Below are positions 1 through 8,369 of a stretch of 17,520 nt of DNA, piece by piece (the stretch's first letter is position 1; each line of letters starts with the position of its first letter). This DNA is from Selenomonas sp. (GTDB lineage Bacteria > Bacillota > Negativicutes > Selenomonadales > Selenomonadaceae). Both the position numbers and the translations under genes were made by a program. The DNA lies in the NCBI GenBank assembly GCA_015265235.1, contig JABZYJ010000026.1:1-17520 (forward strand), written 5' to 3'. Under the pieces are notes generated by a model, which made no database searches, had not been told where the DNA came from, and saw only the letters and a list, made by a program, of their open reading frames with translations.

Positions 1-221
1 CACTCTTCCCGATGGGCGTGTCCGTTATCTTCCATGATTCTATAGAGCCACCTGCCTCGCGCAGGGAAAAAATAATCACCCATAAGATTTACTCAATTTA
101 TAAATCCTAAAAAGGAAAATACACCTCCACCGCGAATATTTAGAATATAGCACGTTCTTCTGCGTGCTTCATCGTTCATTGTATCGAATCTTATGTGTAT
201 GGACAAAGGAGAGATTCACTC
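1..221. other. Upstream region of the cupin gene; no confident gene
   Basis: I find no supportable complete gene here. A minus-strand ATG at 33-35 opens a frame running off the left edge (starting M-E-D-N-G-H-A-H), but only 11 codons are visible and its ribosome binding site is weak, so it may or may not be the start of a divergent gene. Bases 66-150 are AT-rich, as expected of a promoter region, but no -35/-10 pair is convincing. An inverted repeat, AGCACG (149-154) and CGTGCT (163-168) with an 8-base loop, lies 54 bases before the cupin start and could be an operator or a leader hairpin. Confidence 0.4.
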
Positions 222-566
222 ATGGCAATCATCGAATCAGAGCACATTGATGCCGAGAAGCGCTTTGGCGGCAACGGTACGATCCACATTCAGAAGCTCC
301 TCACGCCGAAGGAACTGGACGGAAAGTGCGCCATGTTCGCACGTGTGACGATCCCGCCCCATGCGTCGATGGGCGCACACAAGCACGAGGGCAATACGGA
401 GACGTATCACATCCTCTCGGGGCGTGCCCGCTACAACGACAATGGCAAGGAGATCGAGATCGGCGCAGGTACGACAACATTCTGCGCGGACGGCGAAGTG
501 CACGCGATTGCCAATGCCTCCGAGACCGAGGATCTCGTCTTTATGGCGCTGATTATCAATAAGTAA
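222..566 (+). CDS. Small single-domain cupin protein
   Basis: A 114-residue protein that is essentially one cupin barrel. The first cupin motif is visible as G-A-H-K-H followed by E-T-Y-H-I-L-S-G, giving the usual His-x-His, Glu metal ligands; the second motif keeps its His in G-E-V-H-A-I but has lost the usual Pro-x-Gly. A bound divalent metal is therefore likely. The substrate cannot be told from sequence: such proteins include isomerases, dioxygenases and sensor or storage proteins. The start at 222 is chosen because AAAGGAGA (205-212) sits 9 bases upstream; an in-frame GTG at 195 has no such site. The gene stands alone and converges on the MacB-type permease gene, with a two-way terminator between them. 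Confidence 0.85.
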   Translation: MAIIESEHIDAEKRFGGNGTIHIQKLLTPKELDGKCAMFARVTIPPHASMGAHKHEGNTETYHILSGRARYNDNGKEIEIGAGTTTFCADGEVHAIANASETEDLVFMALIINK

Positions 567-575
567 TTTCCGTAG

Positions 576-622
576 AAAAGCGACTGCTGTACGTAGTTCC
601 CCTTCGTACAGCAGTCGCTTTT
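576..622. terminator. Two-way rho-independent terminator between cupin and macB-like genes
   Basis: An 18-base-pair perfect stem (576-593 with 605-622) around an 11-base loop. The stem begins with AAAA and ends with TTTT, so it gives a U-tract in both directions. It lies 9 bases after the cupin stop and 13 bases after the permease stop on the other strand, so it can end both convergent transcripts, including the long minus-strand operon. Confidence 0.92.
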
Positions 623-635
623 GTATTGTATGGAT

Positions 636-1850
636 TCACTCATACCGCAGGGCGTCGATCGGGTCGAGGCGTGCGGCTTTACGGGCGGGATAGATGCCGA
701 AGAAGAGGCCGATCCCGACGGCAAAGGAGAAGGAGACGAGGATGGGCAGGACAGCAATGGTGGTTTTCAGTCCGCCGAATCCACCGATTGCCTTCGAGAT
801 GGAGATACCGAGGATGATGCCGAGCACACCGCCGACGATGCCGATGACCATGGACTCAATCATGAACTGCATGAGCACGTTCGATGAGGTTGCGCCGAGT
901 GCCTTGCGGATGCCGATTTCACGCGTACGCTCCGTGACGGAGACCATCATGATGTTCATGATGCCGATGCCGCCGACGAGCAGCGAGATGCCCGCGATCG
1001 AGCCGAGGAGGAGCGTCAGCATATTCGTGTTTTCGGTAAAGCTCTCCATGAGGCTGGTCATGTTGCGGACGTTGAAGTCGTCCTCCGCGCCCGTGCGGAT
1101 GTGATGCCGCTGACGCAGGAGTGTCTCAATATCCGCCTGTACCTCATCCATTTTCTCGGGCGAGGAGACCTGTATATTGATGGAGTGCACGTGCGTGATG
1201 GCGAGCATACGCTCCTGCGCCGTCGTCAGAGGGATGTAGATCACATCGTCCTGATCCTGTCCGATGGACTGCCCCTTGCTCGCCGTAATGCCGATGACCT
1301 TGAACGGCTGATTGTTGATGCGGATATTCTTTCCGACAGGATTCTCCGTGCCAAAGAGGTTGGACGCGACCGTCGGGCCGATCACTGCAACGCGGCTGCG
1401 TTTCTGCATATCGCTCGTCGTAATGAATGTCCCGTTCTCCACCTTCAGCGAGCGGATCTGCATCAGCTCCGGCGTCACGCCATCCACCTGCGTATTCCAG
1501 TTGAGGTTGCCGTTCACGACCTGATAGGCGCTCGAGACGGTGGGCGATACATAGTCAATGCCTTTGATCTTGCTCTGAATTGCCTTCGCATCGTCGTATT
1601 TCAGGGACTTTCGCGTGCCCGCCTTGCCGCGCACACCGCCCTGATTGGACGAGCCCGGCATGACGATGAGCATATTCGACCCGAGACTCGCGAAGGAGTC
1701 CGAGACGCTCGTACGCACGCCCATGCCGATAGAGACCATGGCGATGACCGCGCCCACGCCGATGATGATGCCGAGCATCGTGAGGAGGGAGCGCAGCTTG
1801 TTGGCGAGCAGTGCGTTCACTGCCATGCCGAAGCATTCCTTAAACAACAT
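636..1850 (-). CDS. MacB-type ABC transporter permease
   Basis: A 404-residue inner-membrane permease of the MacB/FtsX (type VII ABC) family. One membrane helix near residues 21-42 (L-L-T-M-L-G-I-I-I-G-V-G-A) is followed by a long extracytoplasmic MacB_PCD domain to about residue 270. Three C-terminal helices follow, around 275-305, 325-352 and 368-390. The C-terminal P-A-R-K-A-A-x-L-D-P-I-x-A-L-R-Y-E is typical of the family. It lacks the fused N-terminal ATPase of Enterobacterial MacB; the ATPase is the separate gene just upstream, overlapping by 11 bases (1840-1850), which implies translational coupling. It is the last gene of the operon. With the adaptor and TolC-like gene it should form a mechanotransmission exporter; macrolide, peptide or lipoprotein substrates are all possible. 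Confidence 0.9.
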   Translation of the reverse strand: MLFKECFGMAVNALLANKLRSLLTMLGIIIGVGAVIAMVSIGMGVRTSVSDSFASLGSNMLIVMPGSSNQGGVRGKAGTRKSLKYDDAKAIQSKIKGIDYVSPTVSSAYQVVNGNLNWNTQVDGVTPELMQIRSLKVENGTFITTSDMQKRSRVAVIGPTVASNLFGTENPVGKNIRINNQPFKVIGITASKGQSIGQDQDDVIYIPLTTAQERMLAITHVHSINIQVSSPEKMDEVQADIETLLRQRHHIRTGAEDDFNVRNMTSLMESFTENTNMLTLLLGSIAGISLLVGGIGIMNIMMVSVTERTREIGIRKALGATSSNVLMQFMIESMVIGIVGGVLGIILGISISKAIGGFGGLKTTIAVLPILVSFSFAVGIGLFFGIYPARKAARLDPIDALRYE

Positions 1851-2556
1851 CCATCACGACCCCCTTCCCCTCATCACGTGTGATCTTCCCGTCACGCACG
1901 AGAAGCTGACGGCTCGCGCGCAGGGCAATCTCCGGCTCATGGGTGACGAGGATGATCGTGTGCCCCTTTTCGTGCATCCGCTCAAAGATATCCATGATCT
2001 CCGTCGTGGACTTCGTATCGAGGTTGCCCGTCGGCTCATCCGCCATGATGATATGCGGATCGTTGACGAGAGCGCGGGCAATGGCGACGCGCTGCCGCTG
2101 GCCACCCGAGAGCTCGTTCGGCAGATGCTGTCCGCGATCGCCAAGCCCCACGGCGGCAAGCATCTCCTGTGCGCGCTCCGTCCGCTCGTGGCGCGCCCAC
2201 CCCGCATACACGAGCGGCAGAGCGACGTTGTCGAGCGCCGAGATGCGCGGCAGCAGGTTGAAGTTCTGAAAGACGAACCCGATCTTCTTGTTGCGCGTCA
2301 TGGCAAGCGCATCGTCGTCGAGGCCCGCTACCTCATCGCCGTCGAGCCGATACGACCCCTCCGAGGGACGGTCGAGGCAGCCGAGAATGTTCATGAGCGT
2401 GGATTTTCCCGAGCCGGAGGGTCCCATGAGCGCTGCGAACTCCCCGCGTCGGATATCGAGGTCGATGCCGTCCAGTGCGGCCAGCATCTCGCCGCCGATG
2501 CGGTAGACCTTGCGGATGCCGCGCAGGCGAATCGTGCTCGTCTCTTTGCTTTGCAT
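1840..2556 (-). CDS. MacB/LolD-type ABC transporter ATP-binding protein
   Basis: A cytoplasmic ATPase of 238 residues, the normal size for the LolD/MacB ATPase family. Visible in order are Walker A G-P-S-G-S-G-K-S-T (45-53), the Q-loop F-Q-N-F-N-L-L (Gln97), the signature L-S-G-G-Q-R-Q-R (149-156), Walker B I-I-M-A-D-E with catalytic Glu174, and the switch His206 in V-T-H-E. All are intact, so it should be active. Two ATG codons are adjacent (2557-2559 and 2554-2556). The second is preferred because GGAGG is 5 bases from it but only 2 from the first. The adaptor gene ends 12 bases upstream of this start, and the permease gene overlaps its 3' end. Confidence 0.93.
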   Translation of the reverse strand: MQSKETSTIRLRGIRKVYRIGGEMLAALDGIDLDIRRGEFAALMGPSGSGKSTLMNILGCLDRPSEGSYRLDGDEVAGLDDDALAMTRNKKIGFVFQNFNLLPRISALDNVALPLVYAGWARHERTERAQEMLAAVGLGDRGQHLPNELSGGQRQRVAIARALVNDPHIIMADEPTGNLDTKSTTEIMDIFERMHEKGHTIILVTHEPEIALRASRQLLVRDGKITRDEGKGVVMDVV

Positions 2557-2568
2557 CATGACCTCCGA

Positions 2569-3681
2569 TCACATCGGCGGAGGTCCGCCGTGATCCTTCG
2601 TGCTGCTCGTCGATTTCTTCGCCGTATAGCTGTTGACGATGCGCTCGCCCTCACTCAGCCCCGACAGTATCTCGACATACTCATCGCTGTATATCCCTGT
2701 CTCAACATACCGCTGTTCCTGTATCCCGTCGTCGTTCAGTACGAGCACGTACGCCCCTGCCGCATCCGTCTTGAGCACAGAGAGCGGCACGACGAGAGCG
2801 TTATCCTTATCCGCTGTGTCGATGACGACACGCGCCGTCATGGCAGGGAGAAGGAGGTTGTCGGGATCATCCACATCCAGCGTGACATAGTAGTAGATGA
2901 CGCTCGCACTCGATGCAGCGGAGGAAGAACTCGACGAGCTCGTATCCCAACTGTTTGTCACATCCGTCTGCGAGATCTTGGAGACGCGTGCCGTAAATGT
3001 CTTATCCGTAAAGGCATCCACACTGAACGTCGCACTTTGGCCGATGCGAATGTTGCCGATGTCCGTCTCATCCACCTTCGCCTTGATCTGCTTCTTTGAG
3101 AGGTCTGCGATGCGCATGATGACCGTCGGATTATCCGATCCCTGCACGGCCATCGTCCCTGCGTTCTTCGGCTCGCCGACGACCACGCCCGAGATCGGTG
3201 CGGTGATGATCGTCTCATTCGCGTCGGAGTTCGCCTCCTCAAGCGTGGACTGCGCCGTATCGTAGTTGTACTCTGCATCTTCAAGATCGGATTTCGACTT
3301 TGCGCCGATGCTCTCAAGATAGCTCATACGGTTGTACTTCGCGCGCGTATTCGTTACGCGGTACTGTGCCTGATCGCGCTTTGCCTCATAGTCTTTTCCG
3401 TCGAGGGTGGCGACGATCTGCCCCGCCGTCACGGTATCGTTCTCCTTGACGAGCACGGAACTGATGCGCGCCGTGATCTTCGAGCTGACCTCAACGGAGT
3501 CCACGGGGCGGATCGTTCCTGTCGCCTCGACGGTGGACTTGATGTTCATGCGCTCGGCGACGACCGTCGGAACGTCCTTCGCCGCTTCGTTGGCCGCGCT
3601 CCTAGTATAGTAGGCATACCCGCCGCCGGCAATCAGGGCGGCGGTCAAAACGGCGATGCCGATGATTGTTCTGCGTTTCAT
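2569..3681 (-). CDS. MacA-like periplasmic adaptor (HlyD/RND membrane-fusion family)
   Basis: A 370-residue membrane-fusion protein linking an inner-membrane ABC permease to an outer-membrane channel. An N-terminal membrane anchor (about 5-25, I-I-G-I-A-V-L-T-A-A-L-I-A) leads into a half-lipoyl domain (about 60-95). A short coiled-coil hairpin (about 100-152) follows, then the second lipoyl half with A-P-I-S-G-V-V-V (161-168), a beta-barrel domain (about 195-290) and a membrane-proximal domain. Residues 247-260 are a Ser/Ala-rich stretch inserted in the beta-barrel domain. The C-terminus is His/Gly/Pro-rich (ending G-G-P-P-P-M). The start overlaps the stop of the TolC-like gene by ATGA (3678-3681). 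The next gene, the ATPase, begins 12 bases after this one ends, supporting one pump operon. Confidence 0.9.
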   Translation of the reverse strand: MKRRTIIGIAVLTAALIAGGGYAYYTRSAANEAAKDVPTVVAERMNIKSTVEATGTIRPVDSVEVSSKITARISSVLVKENDTVTAGQIVATLDGKDYEAKRDQAQYRVTNTRAKYNRMSYLESIGAKSKSDLEDAEYNYDTAQSTLEEANSDANETIITAPISGVVVGEPKNAGTMAVQGSDNPTVIMRIADLSKKQIKAKVDETDIGNIRIGQSATFSVDAFTDKTFTARVSKISQTDVTNSWDTSSSSSSSAASSASVIYYYVTLDVDDPDNLLLPAMTARVVIDTADKDNALVVPLSVLKTDAAGAYVLVLNDDGIQEQRYVETGIYSDEYVEILSGLSEGERIVNSYTAKKSTSSTKDHGGPPPM

Positions 3682-5066
3682 GATTTCTCCCCCCGCGCTG
3701 CCGCATCCGTCCCCTCAGCGTATGCCGCCCGCGCCGCCGTACGCTCCTCATCTGTCACGGCGGGCAGTCCCTCTGCTGCCGCATGCTCCTCCGCAGAGAG
3801 TTCCTTCCCCATCAGGCTCTCCACCTGTGCGCGATAGCGTGCATAGTCGTATCGTGCGCTGAGTGCATTTTGCCGCGCTGTCGTGAGCGCGGTCTGCGCA
3901 TCGAGAATATCAAGGAGTATGCCCTCGCCCGCACGGTAACGTTCCGATGCAATACGGTAATCCTCCTCTGCCTGACGCACGGCATCCCCCGTCGAGGTAA
4001 AGCGCTGCTCCGCCTCGCGCATATTGAGATACGCCTGCCGCAGATTCAGATCGATGCTCTCCTCAGTTTTCTTGACATTCAAGAGGGCGATGTCACGCTC
4101 CGCCTCCGCCGCGTCGATGGCACCGCGCGTCACATTACTGTCGAAGATGTTCCAGTTCACACCGACCGAGGCAGACACATCAGAGGACGTGTCGCTGTGC
4201 GGACGAAACTGGCTCGTCAGCCCCGTACCGAGGGTCAGATTCACCGTCGGTTTCTTCCCCGCGCGCGCAATATCCACCGCCAGCTCGCGCTGCTGCAGCG
4301 TCTCACGCTGTGCAGCGAGATCAAGCCGCATGCGCTGTGCGTAGGAAATACAGTCCGTCAACGCCCTGCCAAACGGCTCGTAGGAGACCTCTGTCGTCAG
4401 CTGCAGGGGCTCGGATCGGTCAATGTTGAGCAGATTGCGCAGCGCCGCGAGGTTCACCTCGTAGCTGCTCTCGGCACGGATGAGCTCCTGCCGTGCATTC
4501 GACAGCTCCACCGAGGAGCGGATCACGTCAATTTTGGCCTGTGCTCCTGCCTCGTAGAGTGCGTTGACATTCCGCAGATGGGCGTCGTATTTGTCCACGC
4601 TGTCGCGTTGGACTTCGATTTTCTTCGCTGCCTCTGCCGCGTTCCAGTAGGCAGCAATGACCTCGTATTTCAGCTCCTCACGCGCACGCTCCGTTGTCAG
4701 GCGCGCCGCATGTGCACCGATCTCCCCCGCACGAATCCGCGCCTCGTTCGCTCCACCGCTGTAGAGCGGCAGACTGGCCGAGAGGCTGACCCCGTTGCTC
4801 GCCTGCTCACTCGCATCGCTCGCCTTCGATGTACGCAGACTATCGCTTGCTCCAACCGAGATGCTGTTCTTCCCGCGTGCCTGACGCAGGGCGGCATCGG
4901 CAGAGCGTTCCCCCTCGCGCGTGATGCGCAGTCCTGTATTCGCCGAAAGTGCCGTATCTATCGCATCTTCGAGGCTAAGCCGCATCGCATCCGCAGACAG
5001 CGGGAATGTCAGCACTGCGCCCACGAGGAGCGCGGCAAAAGCACGCTGGCGCCTATTCTTCATCAT
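3678..5066 (-). CDS. TolC-like outer-membrane efflux protein
   Basis: About 462 residues with two outer-membrane efflux (OEP) repeats of heptad-rich helix, the normal length for the family. A basic N-terminus and hydrophobic stretch ending A-D-A form a signal peptide cut near residue 27, followed by M-R-L-S-L-E-D-A-I-D-T-A-L, the usual beginning of the mature channel. Trimeric channels of this type cross the outer membrane and periplasm, so the gene implies a diderm cell. The start is chosen at the ATG at 5066, 5 bases after GAGG (5072-5075); an upstream in-frame GTG at 5072 overlaps that site, and the next ATG (5063) is also possible. It is the first gene of the pump set and overlaps the adaptor gene by 4 bases. 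The C-terminal tail is Ala/Glu-rich. Confidence 0.92.
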   Translation of the reverse strand: MMKNRRQRAFAALLVGAVLTFPLSADAMRLSLEDAIDTALSANTGLRITREGERSADAALRQARGKNSISVGASDSLRTSKASDASEQASNGVSLSASLPLYSGGANEARIRAGEIGAHAARLTTERAREELKYEVIAAYWNAAEAAKKIEVQRDSVDKYDAHLRNVNALYEAGAQAKIDVIRSSVELSNARQELIRAESSYEVNLAALRNLLNIDRSEPLQLTTEVSYEPFGRALTDCISYAQRMRLDLAAQRETLQQRELAVDIARAGKKPTVNLTLGTGLTSQFRPHSDTSSDVSASVGVNWNIFDSNVTRGAIDAAEAERDIALLNVKKTEESIDLNLRQAYLNMREAEQRFTSTGDAVRQAEEDYRIASERYRAGEGILLDILDAQTALTTARQNALSARYDYARYRAQVESLMGKELSAEEHAAAEGLPAVTDEERTAARAAYAEGTDAAARGEKS

Positions 5067-5189
5067 AACCACCTCAACTTATGGAATCCCTTTTCATCCC
5101 GATAAGAATGCGCCCATGCTACAGCAAGGGCGCTATATTCTTCTTAGCATACGGTTATTTTTCCCTTAAGGAAGCATATCAATGAGCCC
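5067..5189 (-). promoter_or_regulatory. Gap between ctpA-like and tolC-like genes with a strong inverted repeat
   Basis: The only gap above 40 bases inside the minus-strand block. It holds a perfect inverted repeat, GCGCCC (5110-5115) with GGGCGC (5128-5133). A second inner pairing, TGC with GCA, leaves a 4-base loop. No T-tract follows on the minus strand, so it does not look like a terminator. I find no convincing -35/-10 pair. It may be a transcript-processing or attenuation element separating the division genes from the pump genes. Confidence 0.4.
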
Positions 5190-6335
5190 TTAAAGACTTG
5201 GATGCTCCTCAAGATACTTCTTTGCCGCCTCGAACTGGACATCCGTCGTGTCCTGCGGCGAACGCTCGACGACAATATCCGGCGTAATGCCCGTGCCGTC
5301 AATGGAGCGGCCATTCGGCGTAATGTACTTGGCAATGGTCAGTTTCAGCCCATCGTCATGGAAGAGCGGCATCACTGCCTGCACTGACCCTTTCCCATAG
5401 GAAGTCGTGCCGATGATGGTCGCTGCGCCCGTATCCTGCAGTGCCCCTGCCAGAATCTCCGACGCGCTCGCGCTGTTCTCATCGATGAGCACAACAATCG
5501 GATACTTGCGCGCCTCGAGATGCGAGCGGTAAACCTCCGTATCGCCGTCGCGGTTGATGACAGAGACGATCGGCCCCGCCGGTACAATCTGCTCGGCGAC
5601 GGCAACACAGCTCGTAATCAATCCGCCCGGATTCTCACGCAAATCGATGATGAGCGAGGTCATGCCCGCCTCACCGAGACGCGCCATCTCTGCGGCAAAC
5701 TCATCGCCCGTGTGCTCGGCAAATGACGCGATGCGGATGTAGCCGATCGTCGTTCCGTCGAGCATCACACCGCGCACGGAGTGTACCTGTATCACATCGC
5801 GCGTGATCGTCACGTCCTGCTCTGCGCCGTCATGCAGGATGCGCAGCGTCACCTGCGTCCCGACCTCACCACGGATACGGAGCGCGACCTCCTCACTCGG
5901 CAGCTCGCTCGTTGGCACACCGTCCACGGCGAGGATCTCATCGCCCGCACGCAGTCCCGCTGCCTCACCGGGCGTTCCATCAAGCACGGAGATGATCTTT
6001 ACCGTCCCGTCCTTAAAGCCCATCGTCACGCCGATCCCGCCGAACGAGCCCTCCGTCTGCTGCCGCAGCGTGCGGAACATCTCGGGCGGCATATAGACCG
6101 AATGCGGATCACCGAGAGAGGCGACCATCCCGTCGATGGCACCATCCACGAGTGTACTGGTGTCAGGCGCGTCCACGTAACGCGACTGGATGAACTTCAT
6201 CACGCCGAACAGGCGGATAACATCATCGCCGTAGATGCCCATCGAGCGCAGGAAGACCCCCGCCGCAAGCACCGTCAACATACTGCCGCACAGAATCGAG
6301 ATCATGGCGGTCAGAACAATCTTTTTTTTGCTCAT
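5190..6335 (-). CDS. CtpA-like S41 carboxy-terminal processing protease
   Basis: A 381-residue periplasmic serine protease anchored by an N-terminal helix (about 7-30). A helical segment (40-90) is followed by a PDZ domain (about 95-180, with G-I-G-V-T-M and G-L-R-A-G-D-E-I-L-A-V-D-G) and the S41 peptidase domain. The catalytic pair is visible as Ser290 in N-S-A-S-A-S-E-I-L-A-G-A-L and Lys315 in S-Y-G-K-G-S-V-Q, 25 residues apart as in Prc. The substrate-fold motif R-E-N-P-G-G is at 233-238. Such proteases trim C-termini and, in several bacteria, control peptidoglycan hydrolases, which fits its place directly after the M23 peptidase gene (38-base gap). The ribosome binding site GAGG is only 2 bases from ATG. 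Codons 3-5 contain a run of eight A. Confidence 0.93.
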   Translation of the reverse strand: MSKKKIVLTAMISILCGSMLTVLAAGVFLRSMGIYGDDVIRLFGVMKFIQSRYVDAPDTSTLVDGAIDGMVASLGDPHSVYMPPEMFRTLRQQTEGSFGGIGVTMGFKDGTVKIISVLDGTPGEAAGLRAGDEILAVDGVPTSELPSEEVALRIRGEVGTQVTLRILHDGAEQDVTITRDVIQVHSVRGVMLDGTTIGYIRIASFAEHTGDEFAAEMARLGEAGMTSLIIDLRENPGGLITSCVAVAEQIVPAGPIVSVINRDGDTEVYRSHLEARKYPIVVLIDENSASASEILAGALQDTGAATIIGTTSYGKGSVQAVMPLFHDDGLKLTIAKYITPNGRSIDGTGITPDIVVERSPQDTTDVQFEAAKKYLEEHPSL

Positions 6336-6373
6336 ATCCTCTTCAATTCATTGATGAGCGGCGTTCCGCCTGC

Positions 6374-7489
6374 TCACAAATACGACAGCGGATTGACCGG
6401 CTCACCGTTTTCACGCACCTCAAAGTGGCAGTGCGGTCCCGTCGAGTTGCCCGTAGACCCGCAGTAGGCGATCACGTCGCCCTGCGAAACGTTCTCACCC
6501 ACGCTGACATTCAGTGACTGACAGTGTCCATACAGCGTTGATATGCCGCCGCCGTGATTGATGATGACGGCGTTGCCATAGCCCGAGATCCAGCCCGCAT
6601 ATTCCACCGTTCCCGCCTGTGCCGCACAGATTGCATCGCCGTAATCACCGCCGATGTCGATGCCGCTGTGGAAGCGCTGTGCGCCCGTGATCGGATGAAC
6701 ACGCCAGCCAAAGTCCGACGTGATCGGTCCGCCCAGCGGCCAGATCATCGCGCCCGAGCCCTGCACGGGGAGGTTGCGCAGGCCGCTGCGCTGCAGCATC
6801 CGCGTGATGCGCTCTGACGCCGCGCGTGCCTCGTCCTGCTTGCGCTCGATGGTCGCCTTATCGTACTTCATCTGCTCGATGATTGCACGCTGCTTCTCGA
6901 CCTTATCCTCCATCGCGAGGCGCGCCTCGCGCGCCTCCTTCTCGAGCGGCTCCTGTGCCGCCCGATCCTTCTCCAGCTCCTCCTTGAGCGCACGCATCGC
7001 GTCACGGTCGGCAAGCACGGCATGAACGAGATCATAATCCTGCTTGATGACACGCTTCAGAAGGTCCATGCGCGTGAGAAAATCGGAGAAGTCCTTTGCC
7101 CCGAACAGCACATCGATATAGGAAATCTGCCCGTTGATGTAGATATCGCGGACGCGCTTCCCGAGGGCCGCACTCTTGCGGTCGTACTCGCGCTCCGTGA
7201 CAGCGAGTTTCTCCTCGTTCTCCTCGAGGCGTTCAAGCGTCTTGTTCAGCTCCGCGCGTCGCTCCTTATGCGTCGCGATTGCCGCATTTGCTTCCTCATC
7301 CAGAACTCGCTTCTGCTCCGAGAGCGAGTTGATCTTTCCCGCCAGCTCATCGCTCTGGCGTCCCAGATCCTCCACCTGTGCATCGTAGCTGTCGCGCTCC
7401 TCCTCGAGGCTCGCCGCCCATCCCTGCCCCGCTGTAAGGACGGAGACAGCGAGAGATGCACAGAGGATACGTTTTGTCACTGCATTCAT
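6374..7489 (-). CDS. EnvC-like periplasmic M23 peptidase with coiled coil
   Basis: A 371-residue secreted protein. Residues 1-25 form a signal peptide (ending G-Q-G-W-A). Residues 27-235 are Glu/Lys/Arg-rich coiled coil, as in EnvC and PcsB, which bind FtsX. Residues about 245-371 are a LytM/M23 domain. The metal and catalytic residues are present: His274 and Asp278 in H-S-G-I-D, His322 in L-Y-G-H, and His353 and His355 in G-P-H-C-H-F. It should therefore cleave peptidoglycan cross-bridges itself, unlike Escherichia coli EnvC, whose LytM domain is degenerate. The start ATG lies 3 bases after the ftsX stop, and its AGGTG site overlaps that stop, so the two are coupled. Confidence 0.92.
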   Translation of the reverse strand: MNAVTKRILCASLAVSVLTAGQGWAASLEEERDSYDAQVEDLGRQSDELAGKINSLSEQKRVLDEEANAAIATHKERRAELNKTLERLEENEEKLAVTEREYDRKSAALGKRVRDIYINGQISYIDVLFGAKDFSDFLTRMDLLKRVIKQDYDLVHAVLADRDAMRALKEELEKDRAAQEPLEKEAREARLAMEDKVEKQRAIIEQMKYDKATIERKQDEARAASERITRMLQRSGLRNLPVQGSGAMIWPLGGPITSDFGWRVHPITGAQRFHSGIDIGGDYGDAICAAQAGTVEYAGWISGYGNAVIINHGGGISTLYGHCQSLNVSVGENVSQGDVIAYCGSTGNSTGPHCHFEVRENGEPVNPLSYL

Positions 7490-7492
7490 CGC

Positions 7493-8369
7493 TTACACCT
7501 TCAGGAAACGCTTCAGCGACACCCACGCACCTGCCGCGCCGATCGCCATGCCGAGCAGGACGATCACAATCCCCACATACGTCATAAACGGCGACTGCGG
7601 AATGAGCGGGAAGAACGCCAGTGTATCATATACCTTGTTGACGACGCCTGCGTAGAAACTGCGCAGGACGAGGGCGGAAATCACACCGCCGATGAAGCCG
7701 AGCACAATGCCCTCCAGTACGAACGGCCAGCGGATGAACTCATCCGTCGCACCGACGTACTTCATGATGGCGATTTCGCGCCGCCGCGCAAAGACCGTCA
7801 GACGGATCGTATTCGCGATGATAAAGATTGTCGCACCGCCGAGCAGGAGGATCAGGAGAACACCGAAGAGACGCACCAGACGCGTGATATCAAAGAGATG
7901 CTCCACCACATCCTGCCCGTATTTCGCGGACTCGACGCCATCCATGCGCTCAATCTGCTTGGCCGCCGTCTCCACCATGTCCGGCTGACGCACAGTCACC
8001 TCATAGGCGTTCGGCAGCGGATTCTTGTCGCCGAGCGCATCGAGCAGATACTTCTGCTCGCCCAGACGCTCAGAGAGACGCTCCTTTGCCTCGTCACGCC
8101 CGACGTACTTCACGGACTCGATGCCCTGGAGCGCCTTGATCTTGGCACCGACATCCTGCTCTGCGTCCTCGCTCAGATCATCCTTTAGATAGACGCTGAT
8201 CTGCACCTGCGACTCGAGCATCGACGCCGCGCGGTTCATATTGAGTGCGAGAATGAGGAATACGCCGAGGATAAAGAGGGAGACAGCGACCGTACCGACC
8301 GCCGCAAACGTCATCCAATTGTTGCGGCGCAGGGAGCGCAGAACCTCCTGCACATAGTACTCCGCCGTC

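Noticed and set aside
51..65. CCTGC/GCAGG hairpin as a terminator at the left edge
   Set aside because: Only 5 base pairs, with A rather than T following on the + strand and no T-tract on the minus strand.
1645..3099. Long open frame on the + strand opposite the ABC transporter genes
   Set aside because: It lies across three well-supported minus-strand genes with intact motifs, has no family resemblance and is Arg/His/Asp-rich in the way of GC-rich antisense frames.
3783..5105. Open frame of 440 codons on the + strand opposite the TolC-like gene
   Set aside because: Antisense shadow of a clear OEP-family gene; no ribosome binding site or recognisable domain.
7022..8188. Open frame of 388 codons on the + strand opposite the EnvC-like and ftsX genes
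   Set aside because: Crosses two coupled genes in the opposite direction and has a composition typical of a shadow frame.
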